NCBI RefSeq assembly: GCF_002086735.1 | Contig: NZ_MVIJ01000031.1 | Span: forward strand, 1 to 64,000 | Reading direction: 5' to 3' | From: Mycobacterium scrofulaceum | GTDB lineage: Bacteria > Actinomycetota > Actinomycetes > Mycobacteriales > Mycobacteriaceae | DNA: 64,000 nt | Part shown: piece after piece, positions 8,679 through 17,204 of the stretch | Layout of the letters: each line of letters begins with the position of its first letter | Position numbering within the stretch: the first letter of the stretch is position 1 | Program-made: the position numbers and the translations under genes | The notes under the pieces: model-generated | The model's database searches: none | What the model saw: the letters and a program-made list of their open reading frames with translations, nothing else | Told to the model about the DNA's origin: nothing

Positions 8679-10153
8679 AACCTCTGTGGCAACGCGACCG
8701 GATGTCGCAGGACAGGCTGGCCGATGTGGCGGAAGAGCTGCTGGGCAGGGGCTTTCGCCTGGGCCTGGTGGCCGCCCACGACGACGGCGCCGACCTGCGG
8801 GTCGTCTACCTGTTCCTGGCTGGTGGGCCGGACCGCCGCGTCGAGCTCGAATGCGTTGTGCCCAAGCGTGATCCCGCGGTCCGGTCGCTGGCTTACCTGT
8901 CGTTCCCGGCCAGCCGGTTCGAACGCGAGATGGCGGATCTGTACGGAATCCGCTGCGTCGGGCACCCGAAGGCGCGCCGATTGGTGCGGCACGCCCACTG
9001 GCCCGAGGGCTGGCACCCGATGCGCCACGACGCGTCACCCGCCCCGGAATTCGATGGCGCCGGCCACTTTCCGTTCGTCACTGTCGAGGGACCCGGCGTG
9101 TACGAAATCCCGGTGGGTCCCGTGCACGCGGGGTTGATCGAACCCGGACATTTCCGCTTCTCCGTTGCCGGCGAAACCGTGCTGAGACTCAAGGCCCGGC
9201 TGTGGTTCGTGCACCGCGGCGTGGAAAGGCTGTTCGAGGGGCGATCACCGGACGGCGCGGTCGATTTGGCCGAACGCGTCAGCGGCGACACCTCCGCCGG
9301 GCACGCGCTCGCCCACTGCCTGGCCATCGAGGACGCGCTGGGGGTGGAACTCCCCGACGAGGTGCACCGGTTGCGGGCAATGCTGGTCGAACTGGAACGG
9401 CTCTACAACCACGCCGCCGATCTGGGCGCGCTGGCCAACGACGTCGGATTCGGGATCGCCCACGCGCACACGCAGCGCATCCGCGAACGGCTGCTCCGCG
9501 TCAACGCCGATGTCACCGGGCACCGGCTGCTGCGGGGCGCGATGCGCCCCGGCGCGGTGGCGGTCCGCGCCCTGCCGGATGCCGCCACGCTGCAATCGGT
9601 TGCCGCCGACCTCGCCGAAATAGCCGAACTGACCCTGCGAAACACCGTCGTCTACGACCGGTTCGCCGGGACGGCCGTGCTGCTCCAAGACGACGCTCGC
9701 GCGCTCGGGTGCCTCGGTTACGTCGCGCGGGCCAGCGGCGTGCGCACCGACGCCCGGCTCGAACACCCGACCACCGCGTTGCCCGTCACCGAGGTCCACG
9801 CCGCCGCGGGCGACGTGCTGGCCCGCTACACGCTGCGGCGCGACGAATTCGCCGCGTCCACCGAGCTGGTCCGCCATCTTTCCGAATCACACAGTGGTCC
9901 AATCGAATACGTCGAGAGCCTGCCGGTCCGGGGCGCGGCCCGCAGCGGCATCGGCATCGTCGAAGGCTGGCGCGGCACCATCGTTCACCGCGTCGAGATC
10001 GACGCCGCCGACACGATCTCCCGCGCGAAGATCGTCGACCCGTCATGGTTCAACTGGCCCGCGCTGCCGGTCGCGATGGCCGACACCATTGTCCCCGACT
10101 TCCCGCTGGCCAACAAAAGCTTCAACCAGTCCTACGCCGGCAACGATCTTTGA
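8675..10153 (+). CDS. hycE: HycE/NuoCD-like large subunit without NiFe cysteines, Rv0087 homologue
   Basis: A 492-residue fusion of a NuoC-like domain (FERE-MADLYGI region, near residues 85-95) and a NuoD/HycE-like large subunit domain. The segment that should read RxCGxC in a hydrogenase is RVSGDTSAGH, and the C-terminal DPCxxC motif is replaced by VPDFPLANKSFNQSY. All four nickel ligands are therefore missing, and the annotation formate hydrogenase is not supported. The protein probably couples a different redox partner to the membrane arm, as proposed for Ehr complexes. It is the last gene of the operon and ends nine bases before the convergent mutY. Confidence 0.87.
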   Translation: MKPLWQRDRMSQDRLADVAEELLGRGFRLGLVAAHDDGADLRVVYLFLAGGPDRRVELECVVPKRDPAVRSLAYLSFPASRFEREMADLYGIRCVGHPKARRLVRHAHWPEGWHPMRHDASPAPEFDGAGHFPFVTVEGPGVYEIPVGPVHAGLIEPGHFRFSVAGETVLRLKARLWFVHRGVERLFEGRSPDGAVDLAERVSGDTSAGHALAHCLAIEDALGVELPDEVHRLRAMLVELERLYNHAADLGALANDVGFGIAHAHTQRIRERLLRVNADVTGHRLLRGAMRPGAVAVRALPDAATLQSVAADLAEIAELTLRNTVVYDRFAGTAVLLQDDARALGCLGYVARASGVRTDARLEHPTTALPVTEVHAAAGDVLARYTLRRDEFAASTELVRHLSESHSGPIEYVESLPVRGAARSGIGIVEGWRGTIVHRVEIDAADTISRAKIVDPSWFNWPALPVAMADTIVPDFPLANKSFNQSYAGNDL

Positions 10154-10162
10154 TCGGCGGGG

Positions 10163-11062
10163 TTACGCCTCGCCCAGCAACGCGAAACGGCCATCGACCG
10201 TCCTCGTCACCAGGCCGTCGGCGAGCAGCGAATCCAGCGCCCGGTCCCGCTGGGCGGTGTCGGTCAGCCACGCCACGTCCAGCTCCGCGCGGGTGACCGG
10301 GGCGTCGTTGGCGCGCAACACATCCAGCAACCGGCCACGCACCTGCCGGTCCGTTCCGGCGTAGGCCTGCACCCGGCGCGGCGGCCCCTGGGCGGGCGGA
10401 TAACCGGCGTCACGCCACGCGCAGCCGCGCAGCGGGCACAACCCGCAACGCGGCGCCCGCGCGGTGCACACGATCGCGCCCAACTCCATCAGCGCCACCG
10501 AGAACGTCGGCGCCATCCCGTTGGAGGGCAGCAGCGCCGAGACGGCGGCGTGGTCCCGCGCCGCCGACGCCGGACCGCCGTCGGCCAGCCCGCGCACGGC
10601 GCGGGCCACCACCCGGCGGACGTTGGTGTCGACCACCGGAACCCGTTGGCGGTAGGCGAAACAGGCGATGGCGCGCGCGGTGTAGCTGCCGATCCCGGGC
10701 AGGGTCAGCAGGGTGTCGACGTCGTCGGGAACCACGTCGTCGTGGTCGCGGGCGATGACGGTCGCGCATTCGTGCAAGCGCTTGGCCCGCCTCGGATAAC
10801 CCAGCTTGCCCCACGCGCGCAGTACGTCGGCGGCGCTGGCGGCGGCGGTGGCGGACGGCGTCGGCCAGCGCCGCACCCACTCCGACCAGACCGGCAGCAC
10901 CCGCGACACCGGCGTCTGCTGCAGCATGAATTCGCTGACCAGGATCTGCCAGGCGCTGACGCCCGGCTCCCGCCAGGGCAGGTCGCGGCGGGATCGGTCG
11001 TACCAGTCGAGAAGGTCGGAAACCGATATGTGTCCCGGGCCGTTTACCGTCGGATGCGGCAT
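10163..11062 (-). CDS. mutY: Adenine DNA glycosylase MutY
   Basis: A 299-residue A/G-specific glycosylase that removes adenine mispaired with 8-oxoguanine. The catalytic Glu region EFMLQQTP, the helix-hairpin-helix LTLPGIGSYTARAI followed by the catalytic aspartate in VPVVDTNVRR, and the [4Fe-4S] loop CTARAPRCGLCPLRGC (spacing 6-2-5) are all visible. The ATG at 11062 gives an MPH- N-terminus like Rv3589. An upstream in-frame ATG at 11074 would overlap the divergent canB start codon. No clear Shine-Dalgarno sequence supports either. Confidence 0.92.
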   Translation of the reverse strand: MPHPTVNGPGHISVSDLLDWYDRSRRDLPWREPGVSAWQILVSEFMLQQTPVSRVLPVWSEWVRRWPTPSATAAASAADVLRAWGKLGYPRRAKRLHECATVIARDHDDVVPDDVDTLLTLPGIGSYTARAIACFAYRQRVPVVDTNVRRVVARAVRGLADGGPASAARDHAAVSALLPSNGMAPTFSVALMELGAIVCTARAPRCGLCPLRGCAWRDAGYPPAQGPPRRVQAYAGTDRQVRGRLLDVLRANDAPVTRAELDVAWLTDTAQRDRALDSLLADGLVTRTVDGRFALLGEA

Positions 11063-11072
11063 GATGTCAGCC

Positions 11073-11690
11073 ATGCCTAACACCAGCCCGGTAACCGCGT
11101 GGAAAGCACTCAAAGAGGGTAACGAGCGATTCGTCGCCGGGAAGCCCCAGCATCCAAGCCAGAGCGTCGAACACCGGGCCAGCCTGGCCGGCGGCCAGAA
11201 GCCGACCGCGGTGGTGTTCGGCTGCGCGGACAGCCGGGTGGCGGCCGAGCTGATCTTCGACCAGGGCCTGGGCGACATGTTCGTGGTGCGCACCGCCGGA
11301 CAGGCCATCGACTCGGCGGTGCTGGGCTCGATCGAGTTCGCCGTGACGGTCCTCGACGTGCCGCTGATCGTCGTCCTAGGCCACGACAGCTGCGGCGCGG
11401 TCAAGGCGGCCCTGGGCGCGATCGACGACGGCGCGATTCCGGGCGGCTTCGTGCGCGACGTGGTCGAGCGGGTCGCCCCGTCGATCCTGATGGGCCGCCG
11501 CGACGGCCTGAGCCGCGTCGACGAGTTCGAGGAACGGCACGTGCGCGAAACGATCGCCCAGCTCATGTCGCGTTCGAGCGCGATCGCCGAGCGGGTGGCC
11601 GCCGGCACCCTGGCGATAGCGGGCGCCACCTACCACCTCGCCGACGGGCGGGCGGCCCTGGTCGACCACGTCGGCGACATCGGGGAATAG
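11073..11690 (+). CDS. canB: Beta-carbonic anhydrase CanB
   Basis: A 205-residue beta-class carbonic anhydrase, the counterpart of Rv3588c, that interconverts CO2 and bicarbonate in the cytosol. The zinc ligands are visible in GCADSRV (Cys, with its Asp-Arg dyad) and in GHDSCGAV (His and Cys). It is divergent from mutY with the start codons only about 10 bases apart, so each promoter must lie inside the other gene. A compact hairpin follows the stop. Confidence 0.93.
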   Translation: MPNTSPVTAWKALKEGNERFVAGKPQHPSQSVEHRASLAGGQKPTAVVFGCADSRVAAELIFDQGLGDMFVVRTAGQAIDSAVLGSIEFAVTVLDVPLIVVLGHDSCGAVKAALGAIDDGAIPGGFVRDVVERVAPSILMGRRDGLSRVDEFEERHVRETIAQLMSRSSAIAERVAAGTLAIAGATYHLADGRAALVDHVGDIGE

Positions 11691-11698
11691 CGGGCCAA

Positions 11699-11719
11699 CG
11701 GCGGGAAGCCGCCGCTTTT
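11699..11719 (+). terminator. Hairpin followed by T-run after canB
   Basis: CGGCGG and CCGCCG form a six-base-pair stem around a GAAG loop, followed at once by CTTTT. It lies eight bases after the canB stop and 95 bases before the next gene, which fits an intrinsic terminator. T-tails are rare in mycobacteria, which makes this example stand out. Confidence 0.5.
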
Positions 11720-11801
11720 CGGCCCGCCACTAACACGGCGGTCAGCCAGCAAACACCGCGACACGCCGGGGCGGGTCAGCCAACTCGACGTGACCTGGGC
11801 C

Positions 11802-11807
11802 TACGCT
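11802..11807 (+). promoter_or_regulatory. Putative -10 (TACGCT), leaderless start of Rv3587c-like gene
   Basis: TACGCT is followed by six bases and then GTG at 11814, with no ribosome-binding site between them. This supports the shorter start for the downstream gene. Confidence 0.5.
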
Positions 11808-11813
11808 GCAAAC

Positions 11814-12623
11814 GTGCTGGATCTGGAACCGCGTGGCCCGCTACCTACCGAGATCTATTGGCGGCGCCGTGGCCTGGCCGTGGGCGTCGCGGTCGTCGTG
11901 GTGGGGATCGTGGTCGCCGCGGTCATCGCCTTCATGGGGCACACCGGGGGCGCCAAGCCCGCCAGTGCCGACAAGCCGAATTCCGCTCAGAGCAAGCCCG
12001 GTTCGCCCGCGCCGCAGGCGCCTCCGCCCGCCGCGCCGGGGGAGCAGCCCGCCCCGGCGGCCCCGCAGCAGGGGCAGAACCCGGAGATGCCCACCCCGAC
12101 CGCCGCGGTGCAGCCGCCGCCGGTGCTCAAGGAGGGCGACGACTGCCCGGACTCGACGCTGGCCGTCAAGGGTCTGACCAATGCGCCCCAGTACTTCATC
12201 GGCGATCAGCCCAAGTTCACCATGGTCGTCACCAACATCGGCCTGGTGTCCTGCAAGCGTGACGTCGGCGCCGCGGTGCTGGCCGCCTACGTGTACTCGC
12301 TGGACAACAAACGGCTGTGGTCGAACCTGGACTGCGCGCCGTCCAACGAGACGCTGATCAAGACCTTCACCCCGGGCGAGCAGGTGACGACCGCGGTGAC
12401 GTGGACGGGGATGGGTTCGGCGCCGCACTGCCCGCTGCCGCGGCCGGCGATCGGACCGGGCACCTACAACCTGGTCGTGCAGCTGGGCAATCTGCGCTCG
12501 CAGCCGGTGCCGTTCATCATGAACCAGCCGCCCCCGCCGCCGGGGCCGGTGCCGGGGCCGGGCCAGCCGGTCGTCGCCCCGCCGCCCGAGGCGCCGGCGC
12601 CGGGACCCGTCCCCGCCGGCTAA
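11814..12623 (+). CDS. Membrane-anchored Pro-rich protein, Rv3587c-like
   Basis: A 269-residue protein with a short cytosolic N-terminus, one membrane helix (about residues 19-42), a long Pro/Ala linker (about 50-110) and an extracytoplasmic domain with four cysteines, which may form two disulfides. The domain looks like an immunoglobulin-like fold (FTMVVTNIGLVSC), and a Pro-rich tail follows it. The function is unknown. The GTG at 11814 matches the conserved LDLEP N-terminus of Rv3587c. The stop TAA overlaps the convergent disA stop. Confidence 0.82.
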   Translation: MLDLEPRGPLPTEIYWRRRGLAVGVAVVVVGIVVAAVIAFMGHTGGAKPASADKPNSAQSKPGSPAPQAPPPAAPGEQPAPAAPQQGQNPEMPTPTAAVQPPPVLKEGDDCPDSTLAVKGLTNAPQYFIGDQPKFTMVVTNIGLVSCKRDVGAAVLAAYVYSLDNKRLWSNLDCAPSNETLIKTFTPGEQVTTAVTWTGMGSAPHCPLPRPAIGPGTYNLVVQLGNLRSQPVPFIMNQPPPPPGPVPGPGQPVVAPPPEAPAPGPVPAG

Positions 12624-13693
12624 CTCAGCGGGTCGGAGATGGTCGACTCGGCGAGCTGCGACAGACCCTCCCGCACGTGGCGGGCCCACATCGCGCCGAT
12701 GCCCTCGACCGACTGCAGGTCTCCGGCGCTGGCCGCGAGCAAGCCCTGCAGCGTCCCGAACGACCGGACCAACAGGTCGGAGTGGGCGAACTGCAGGCGC
12801 GGGATGCTGGCCAGGGCGCGGTAACCGCGCGGGCTGACCGCCGAGTCCTGCGCCTCCGCCGTCGTCGGATAGCCGAAAACCTTTGCCAGCGCGGTCAGTT
12901 CGAGCAGCTCGGTGTCCGAGAGGGCGTCCAGCTCGTCGAGCGTCGCCGTCATCTGCGCCTTGGACAGCGGCTCCGGGCTGGCGTGGTAGTCGCGCACCGT
13001 CAGCTCCCGGGCGATGTCGTTGCCGCCCAGCAGCTCGTCGAGCTGCAGCCGCAGCTGGCGTCCGTCGGTGCCCAGCTCGACGACGTCGTCGTCGATCACC
13101 AGGCCGATTCGCCGGACCAGCTCGAGCCGCTGCACCACCGTCATGACGTCGCGCAGCGTGACGAAGTCCTCGATCTCCGCGAGCGACAGTTGCCTGCTGA
13201 CCTCGTCGAGCCGGGTCTTGTACCGCTCCAGGGTCGCGATCGCCTGGTTGGCCCGGGACAGGATGGTCGCCGAGTCGGCCACCACGTGGCGTTCCCCGCC
13301 GACGTACACGGTGACGATGTTCATCGAGTGGCTCACCGAGATCACCGGGTAGCCGGTCTGAATCGCGGCTCGCTCCGCCGAGCGGTGGCGCGTCCCGGAT
13401 TCGTCGGTGGGGATGGACGGGTCCGGCACCAGCTGCACGTTGGCCCGAACGATGCGGCTGCCGTCGGTGGACAACACCACCGCGCCGTCCATCTTCGCCA
13501 GCTCGCGCAGCCGGGTCGGCGCATACCGGACGTCGAGGGCAAAACCGCCGTCACAGATCGCCTCGACGTTTTCGTCGTTGCCGAGGACGATCAGCGCACC
13601 GGTGCGGCCGCGCAGGATGCGCTCCAGGCCGTCGCGCAGCCCGGTGCCCGGCGCCAGGCGGGCGACGGTCTCACGCAGTGTCGGACGAGTCAC
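12620..13693 (-). CDS. disA: DisA diadenylate cyclase (c-di-AMP synthase, DNA-integrity scanning)
   Basis: A 357-residue DisA. The N-terminal DAC domain carries the DGA motif at residues 69-71 and RHR at 102-104, the two motifs that bind ATP and metal for making c-di-AMP. A linker and a C-terminal helix-hairpin-helix DNA-binding region (QSVEGIGAMWARHV) follow. In mycobacteria DisA is the main c-di-AMP source, and RadA, encoded directly upstream, is known to inhibit DisA. The GTG start overlaps the radA stop by four bases. Confidence 0.95.
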   Translation of the reverse strand: MTRPTLRETVARLAPGTGLRDGLERILRGRTGALIVLGNDENVEAICDGGFALDVRYAPTRLRELAKMDGAVVLSTDGSRIVRANVQLVPDPSIPTDESGTRHRSAERAAIQTGYPVISVSHSMNIVTVYVGGERHVVADSATILSRANQAIATLERYKTRLDEVSRQLSLAEIEDFVTLRDVMTVVQRLELVRRIGLVIDDDVVELGTDGRQLRLQLDELLGGNDIARELTVRDYHASPEPLSKAQMTATLDELDALSDTELLELTALAKVFGYPTTAEAQDSAVSPRGYRALASIPRLQFAHSDLLVRSFGTLQGLLAASAGDLQSVEGIGAMWARHVREGLSQLAESTISDPLS

Positions 13694-15123
13694 AGCGTGT
13701 CATTGTGCGGCCCCAGCGCATTGTGCGTCCAGCCATCGCGGGGCTCGGCGATGGCTTTCATGTGCTGCAGCGCCGCGACGATCGTCGGCGCCCGCAGCGC
13801 CCGCATCCCGTCGGGCACGATCTCGCGCCGGGGATCGTCGCCGTCCGGGATGAGCGCGATGCTGAATCCCTGACGGGCGGCCTCACCCAGCCGCCGCTCC
13901 ATGCCGCTCACCCGCCGCAGGTCGCCCGCCAGCCCGACCTCGCCGATCATCACCGCCGTGGTCGGCAACGGCAGACCGGAGTAGGCCGAGGCCAGCGCCA
14001 TCGCGACGGCCAGGTCCGAGGAGGGATCGGTCAGCCGCATGCCGCCGACGGTGGACAGGTAGATGTCGTTGACGCCGATGGACAGCCGGCCGTGCTTCTC
14101 CAGCACGGCGCCGATCATCGCGGCCCGGGAGTGGTCGATCCCACTGACGGCGCGGCGCGGCGAGCCGCCGCCGGGGGTGGCGAGCAGGGCCTGGACCTCC
14201 CCGATGAGCGGCCGCTTGCCGTCCAGCGTCACAGTGATGGCGGTCCCGGCGACCGGCGCCGGACGCTGATCGAGGAAGAGGTTCGACGGGTCGGACACGT
14301 CCTCGATCCCGGTGTCGTGCAGCAGGAAACAGCCGACCTCGTCGGCCGCGCCGAACCGGTTCTTGATACCGCGGACCATCCGCAGCGACCCGTTGCGGTC
14401 GCCCTCGAAGTGCAGCACCACGTCCACCAGGTGTTCCAGCGAGCGGGGCCCGGCGATGGCCCCGTCCTTGGTGACGTGACCGACCAGGATCAGTGCGACA
14501 CCGTCGGCCTTCGCCGCCGCGGTCAACGCGGCGGTGACCGCGCGCACCTGCGTCACCCCGCCGGCCACCCCGTCGGCCTCCGTGGTGGACATGGTTTGCA
14601 CCGAGTCCACGATCACCAGCGCGGGCCGCACCGTCGCGATGTGGGTCAGCACCGTGTGCACGTCGGATTCGGCGGCCAGGTAGACGTCCTGCGCATCCTT
14701 GCCGCCGCAGCCGATCCGGTCGGCGCGCAGCCGGATCTGGCCGGCGGACTCCTCACCGGAGATGTAGAGCGCGCGCCGGCCCGTCAGCGCCCAGCGGTGC
14801 GCCACCTTGAGTAGCAGCGTCGACTTACCCACGCCGGGATCACCGGCCAGCAGCGTGACCGAACCGGGCACGACACCGCCCCCGAGCACCCGGTCGAGCT
14901 CTCCGATGCCGGTCGAGCGGTGCCTGCTGGCGTTCGGTTCGACGGACGTGATCGGGACCGCCGGGGAGGCCGTCGCCGAGGCCGTCCGACGGCCGCCCAC
15001 CGCGGCCAGCACCGGCGCTTCGTCCACGGTGCCCCAGGTGCCGCACTCCAGGCAGCGGCCCACCCATTTGGCGGTGACGTGCTGGCATTCGGAGCAGCGG
15101 TATTGGGAGCGCGGATTTGCCAC
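13690..15123 (-). CDS. radA: DNA repair protein RadA
   Basis: A 477-residue RadA/Sms. It has an N-terminal zinc finger (Cys10, Cys13, Cys24, Cys27), a RecA-like core with Walker A GDPGVGKS near residues 94-101, the RadA-specific KNRFG motif, and a C-terminal Lon-like domain (PTTAVMIGEVGLAGDLR). RadA promotes branch migration during recombination. The GTG start at 15123 sits six bases after a TANNNT hexamer. It is the first gene of the radA-disA pair. Confidence 0.95.
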   Translation of the reverse strand: MANPRSQYRCSECQHVTAKWVGRCLECGTWGTVDEAPVLAAVGGRRTASATASPAVPITSVEPNASRHRSTGIGELDRVLGGGVVPGSVTLLAGDPGVGKSTLLLKVAHRWALTGRRALYISGEESAGQIRLRADRIGCGGKDAQDVYLAAESDVHTVLTHIATVRPALVIVDSVQTMSTTEADGVAGGVTQVRAVTAALTAAAKADGVALILVGHVTKDGAIAGPRSLEHLVDVVLHFEGDRNGSLRMVRGIKNRFGAADEVGCFLLHDTGIEDVSDPSNLFLDQRPAPVAGTAITVTLDGKRPLIGEVQALLATPGGGSPRRAVSGIDHSRAAMIGAVLEKHGRLSIGVNDIYLSTVGGMRLTDPSSDLAVAMALASAYSGLPLPTTAVMIGEVGLAGDLRRVSGMERRLGEAARQGFSIALIPDGDDPRREIVPDGMRALRAPTIVAALQHMKAIAEPRDGWTHNALGPHNDTL

Positions 15124-15129
15124 GCCATG

Positions 15130-15135
15130 ACGGTA
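15130..15135 (-). promoter_or_regulatory. Putative -10 (TACCGT), leaderless radA start
   Basis: On the minus strand TACCGT is followed by six bases and the radA GTG. The absence of a Shine-Dalgarno sequence agrees with a leaderless mRNA. Confidence 0.5.
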
Positions 15136-15182
15136 TCGAGACGGTACGACAAATCCCCGCTATGACAGGCGGTTGGGCCCGG

Positions 15183-15713
15183 CTAGCTTTGCTGCGGCGG
15201 TTCCAGCCCGGCCGAGACCGGCACCAGCACGGTGGCCTGGCCGGCCTTCTCGAAGGTGAAGGTGAAGTTGTACAGCAGGCCGTTGGTGATCGGCTTGGCC
15301 AGCGTGACCGTCGCCTTGGCCGCATTGCTTGACCCCACCGGGCCGGGCGCCACCTTCTGGCCCTCCGGCGTACCGATCAAGAGCATGCCGCCGGCGGGCA
15401 GCCGCCCGTCGCCGCTCACGGCCACCGAGCCGACGTCGCTGGTGATGCTGACCAACCGGTCCGGCATGTCCGGCGACTGGTTGGTGGCCACCAGCACCAG
15501 GTCCACCGTTCGGCCCGGCTGCACGAAGTCACCGGTCTGCGCGGCCCGGATGTGGATGTTGCGCAGCGCCACGTTCTTGATCGTGACCTTGTTGCCGTTG
15601 ATGGCGGGCTCCTGAACGGCCATCTGTGAGACCTGGCCGGCCCCGCAGCCGCTGAGCAGAATCGCGACCACTGCGGCGAAGCCGATGAGTGCGGCGCGCT
15701 TGACGAGGTTCAC
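15183..15713 (-). CDS. lpqE: Lipoprotein LpqE
   Basis: A 176-residue lipoprotein with lipobox LLSGC at about residue 20. The mature part is a single beta-rich domain resembling the PCu(A)C/DUF461 copper-chaperone fold, but the His/Met copper ligands of classical members are not obvious. It corresponds to Rv3584 by sequence and place. AGGAGG at 15721-15726 lies seven bases upstream of the GTG start. The gene is divergent from carD. Confidence 0.88.
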   Translation of the reverse strand: MNLVKRAALIGFAAVVAILLSGCGAGQVSQMAVQEPAINGNKVTIKNVALRNIHIRAAQTGDFVQPGRTVDLVLVATNQSPDMPDRLVSITSDVGSVAVSGDGRLPAGGMLLIGTPEGQKVAPGPVGSSNAAKATVTLAKPITNGLLYNFTFTFEKAGQATVLVPVSAGLEPPQQS

Positions 15714-15980
15714 TCACTGCCTCCTGCTGGGCCGGTTCGACGGGGATGCAACTATGCACAGTAGTAGGAAGGCTCAGCGCGCGGTAGCGCGGGGCGTAAG
15801 ACCAGCCCGGGCGCCCTCCCGCGGGGCCCGCCATGGCGGCCGCGGGGCCGCCCTCGGCGCCAGGTCAGGGCGTTGGTAATGTGCGTCACTGCACGTTCTG
15901 CTCCCCCTGTCAACCCCTAATCTGCGCGTGTTGTGCCCCTGACCTGCATCGTTGCTCCACACGTGATTGGGCGGCCGTGT

Positions 15981-15986
15981 TAGACT
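15981..15986 (+). promoter_or_regulatory. Putative carD -10 element (TAGACT)
   Basis: TAGACT preceded by TGT lies 32 bases before the carD ATG, with a purine-rich GAAAGGGG ribosome-binding site between them. No good -35 is seen at the usual distance. The 299-base lpqE-carD gap contains no other recognisable feature. Confidence 0.5.
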
Positions 15987-16012
15987 GAAGTAACGAAAGG
16001 GGCTCGAATCAG

Positions 16013-16501
16013 ATGATCTTCAAGGTCGGCGACACCGTTGTTTACCCGCATCACGGTGCTGCGTTAGTCGAGGCGATTGAAACCCGCACCATCAAAGGGG
16101 AACAAAAGGAATATCTCGTCTTGAAGGTGGCGCAGGGAGACCTGACCGTTCGAGTACCCGCTGACAACGCCGAATACGTCGGCGTCCGCGACGTCGTCGG
16201 GCAAGAAGGCCTCGACAAGGTGTTCCAGGTGCTGCGGGCTCCGCACACCGAAGAGCCGACCAACTGGTCGCGCCGCTACAAGGCCAACCTGGAAAAGCTG
16301 GCCTCCGGCGATGTCAACAAGGTGGCCGAGGTAGTTCGCGACCTGTGGCGTCGCGACCAGGAACGGGGCCTGTCCGCCGGCGAGAAGCGCATGCTGGCCA
16401 AGGCCCGCCAGATCCTGGTCGGCGAATTGGCGCTCGCCGAGAGCACCGACGAAGCCAAGGCGGACACCATCCTCGACGAGGTCCTGGCCGCCGCTTCCTG
16501 A
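16013..16501 (+). CDS. carD: CarD RNA polymerase-binding global regulator
   Basis: A 162-residue CarD. The N-terminal RNA-polymerase-interaction domain (starting MIFKVGDTVVYPHHG) binds the beta subunit, and the helical C-terminal domain (WSRRYKANLEKL and onward) contacts DNA at the promoter. CarD stabilises open complexes, especially at rRNA promoters, and is essential in mycobacteria. The ispD start follows 16 bases later, so carD probably heads the carD-ispD-ispF operon. Confidence 0.96.
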   Translation: MIFKVGDTVVYPHHGAALVEAIETRTIKGEQKEYLVLKVAQGDLTVRVPADNAEYVGVRDVVGQEGLDKVFQVLRAPHTEEPTNWSRRYKANLEKLASGDVNKVAEVVRDLWRRDQERGLSAGEKRMLAKARQILVGELALAESTDEAKADTILDEVLAAAS

Positions 16502-16517
16502 AGGCCCTGACACTTCG

Positions 16518-17204
16518 GTGGTCACGGGGACGGTCTCCTCGGGCACGGTTGTCGCGGTGGTCCCGGCCGCGGGGTCCGGCGAGCGGCTCGGCGCGGGCAT
16601 CCCGAAGGCATTCTGCGAGGTCGACGGGCGCACCCTGCTGGACCGCGCGGTCGACGGTTTGCTGCAATCCGGAGTCGTCGACCACGTCGTGGTCGCCGTT
16701 CCGGCGGCCCGGCTCGATGGGGCCAAGCGGGCCCTGGGGGAGCGCGCGACCGTCGTCGCCGGCGGGGCCGACCGCACCACATCGGTCAGCCTCGCGTTGG
16801 CCGCGCTCGCCGGTGACCCCCAGTTCGTACTGGTGCACGACGCCGCCCGCGCCCTGACGCCCCCCGCCCTGATCGTGCGGGTGGTGGACGCATTGCGGGC
16901 CGGGCACAACGCCGTGGTCCCCGCGCTGCCCCTGCATGACACCATCAAGGCCGTGGACGCCAACGGCGTGGTGCTGGGCACGCCCGAGCGGGCCGGACTG
17001 CGCGCCGTACAGACACCGCAGGGCTTCGCCCGGGACTTGCTGCTGCGGGCCTACCAGCGCGCGGGCACGGCCGATTTCACCGACGACGCCTCGCTGGTCG
17101 AGCATGTCGGCGGCCAGGTCCAGGTGGTCGACGGCGACCCGCTGGCGTTCAAGATCACCACCCGGCTCGACCTGCTGCTGGCCGAAGCGATCGTGCGCCC
17201 GTGA
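16518..17204 (+). CDS. ispD: 2-C-methyl-D-erythritol 4-phosphate cytidylyltransferase IspD
   Basis: A 228-residue IspD, third enzyme of the MEP isoprenoid pathway, joining CTP and MEP. The nucleotide-binding loop PAAGSGERLGAGIPKAF, the family motif VLVHDAARAL and VQTPQGF near the C-terminus are present. The GTG start lies 16 bases after carD. The gene overlaps ispF by four bases, and IspF works in the same pathway. Confidence 0.95.
   Translation: MVTGTVSSGTVVAVVPAAGSGERLGAGIPKAFCEVDGRTLLDRAVDGLLQSGVVDHVVVAVPAARLDGAKRALGERATVVAGGADRTTSVSLALAALAGDPQFVLVHDAARALTPPALIVRVVDALRAGHNAVVPALPLHDTIKAVDANGVVLGTPERAGLRAVQTPQGFARDLLLRAYQRAGTADFTDDASLVEHVGGQVQVVDGDPLAFKITTRLDLLLAEAIVRP

Noticed and set aside
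8675..10153. Annotation as an active formate hydrogenase or hydrogenase large subunit
   Set aside because: The four cysteines needed for the NiFe centre are not present in the expected motifs.
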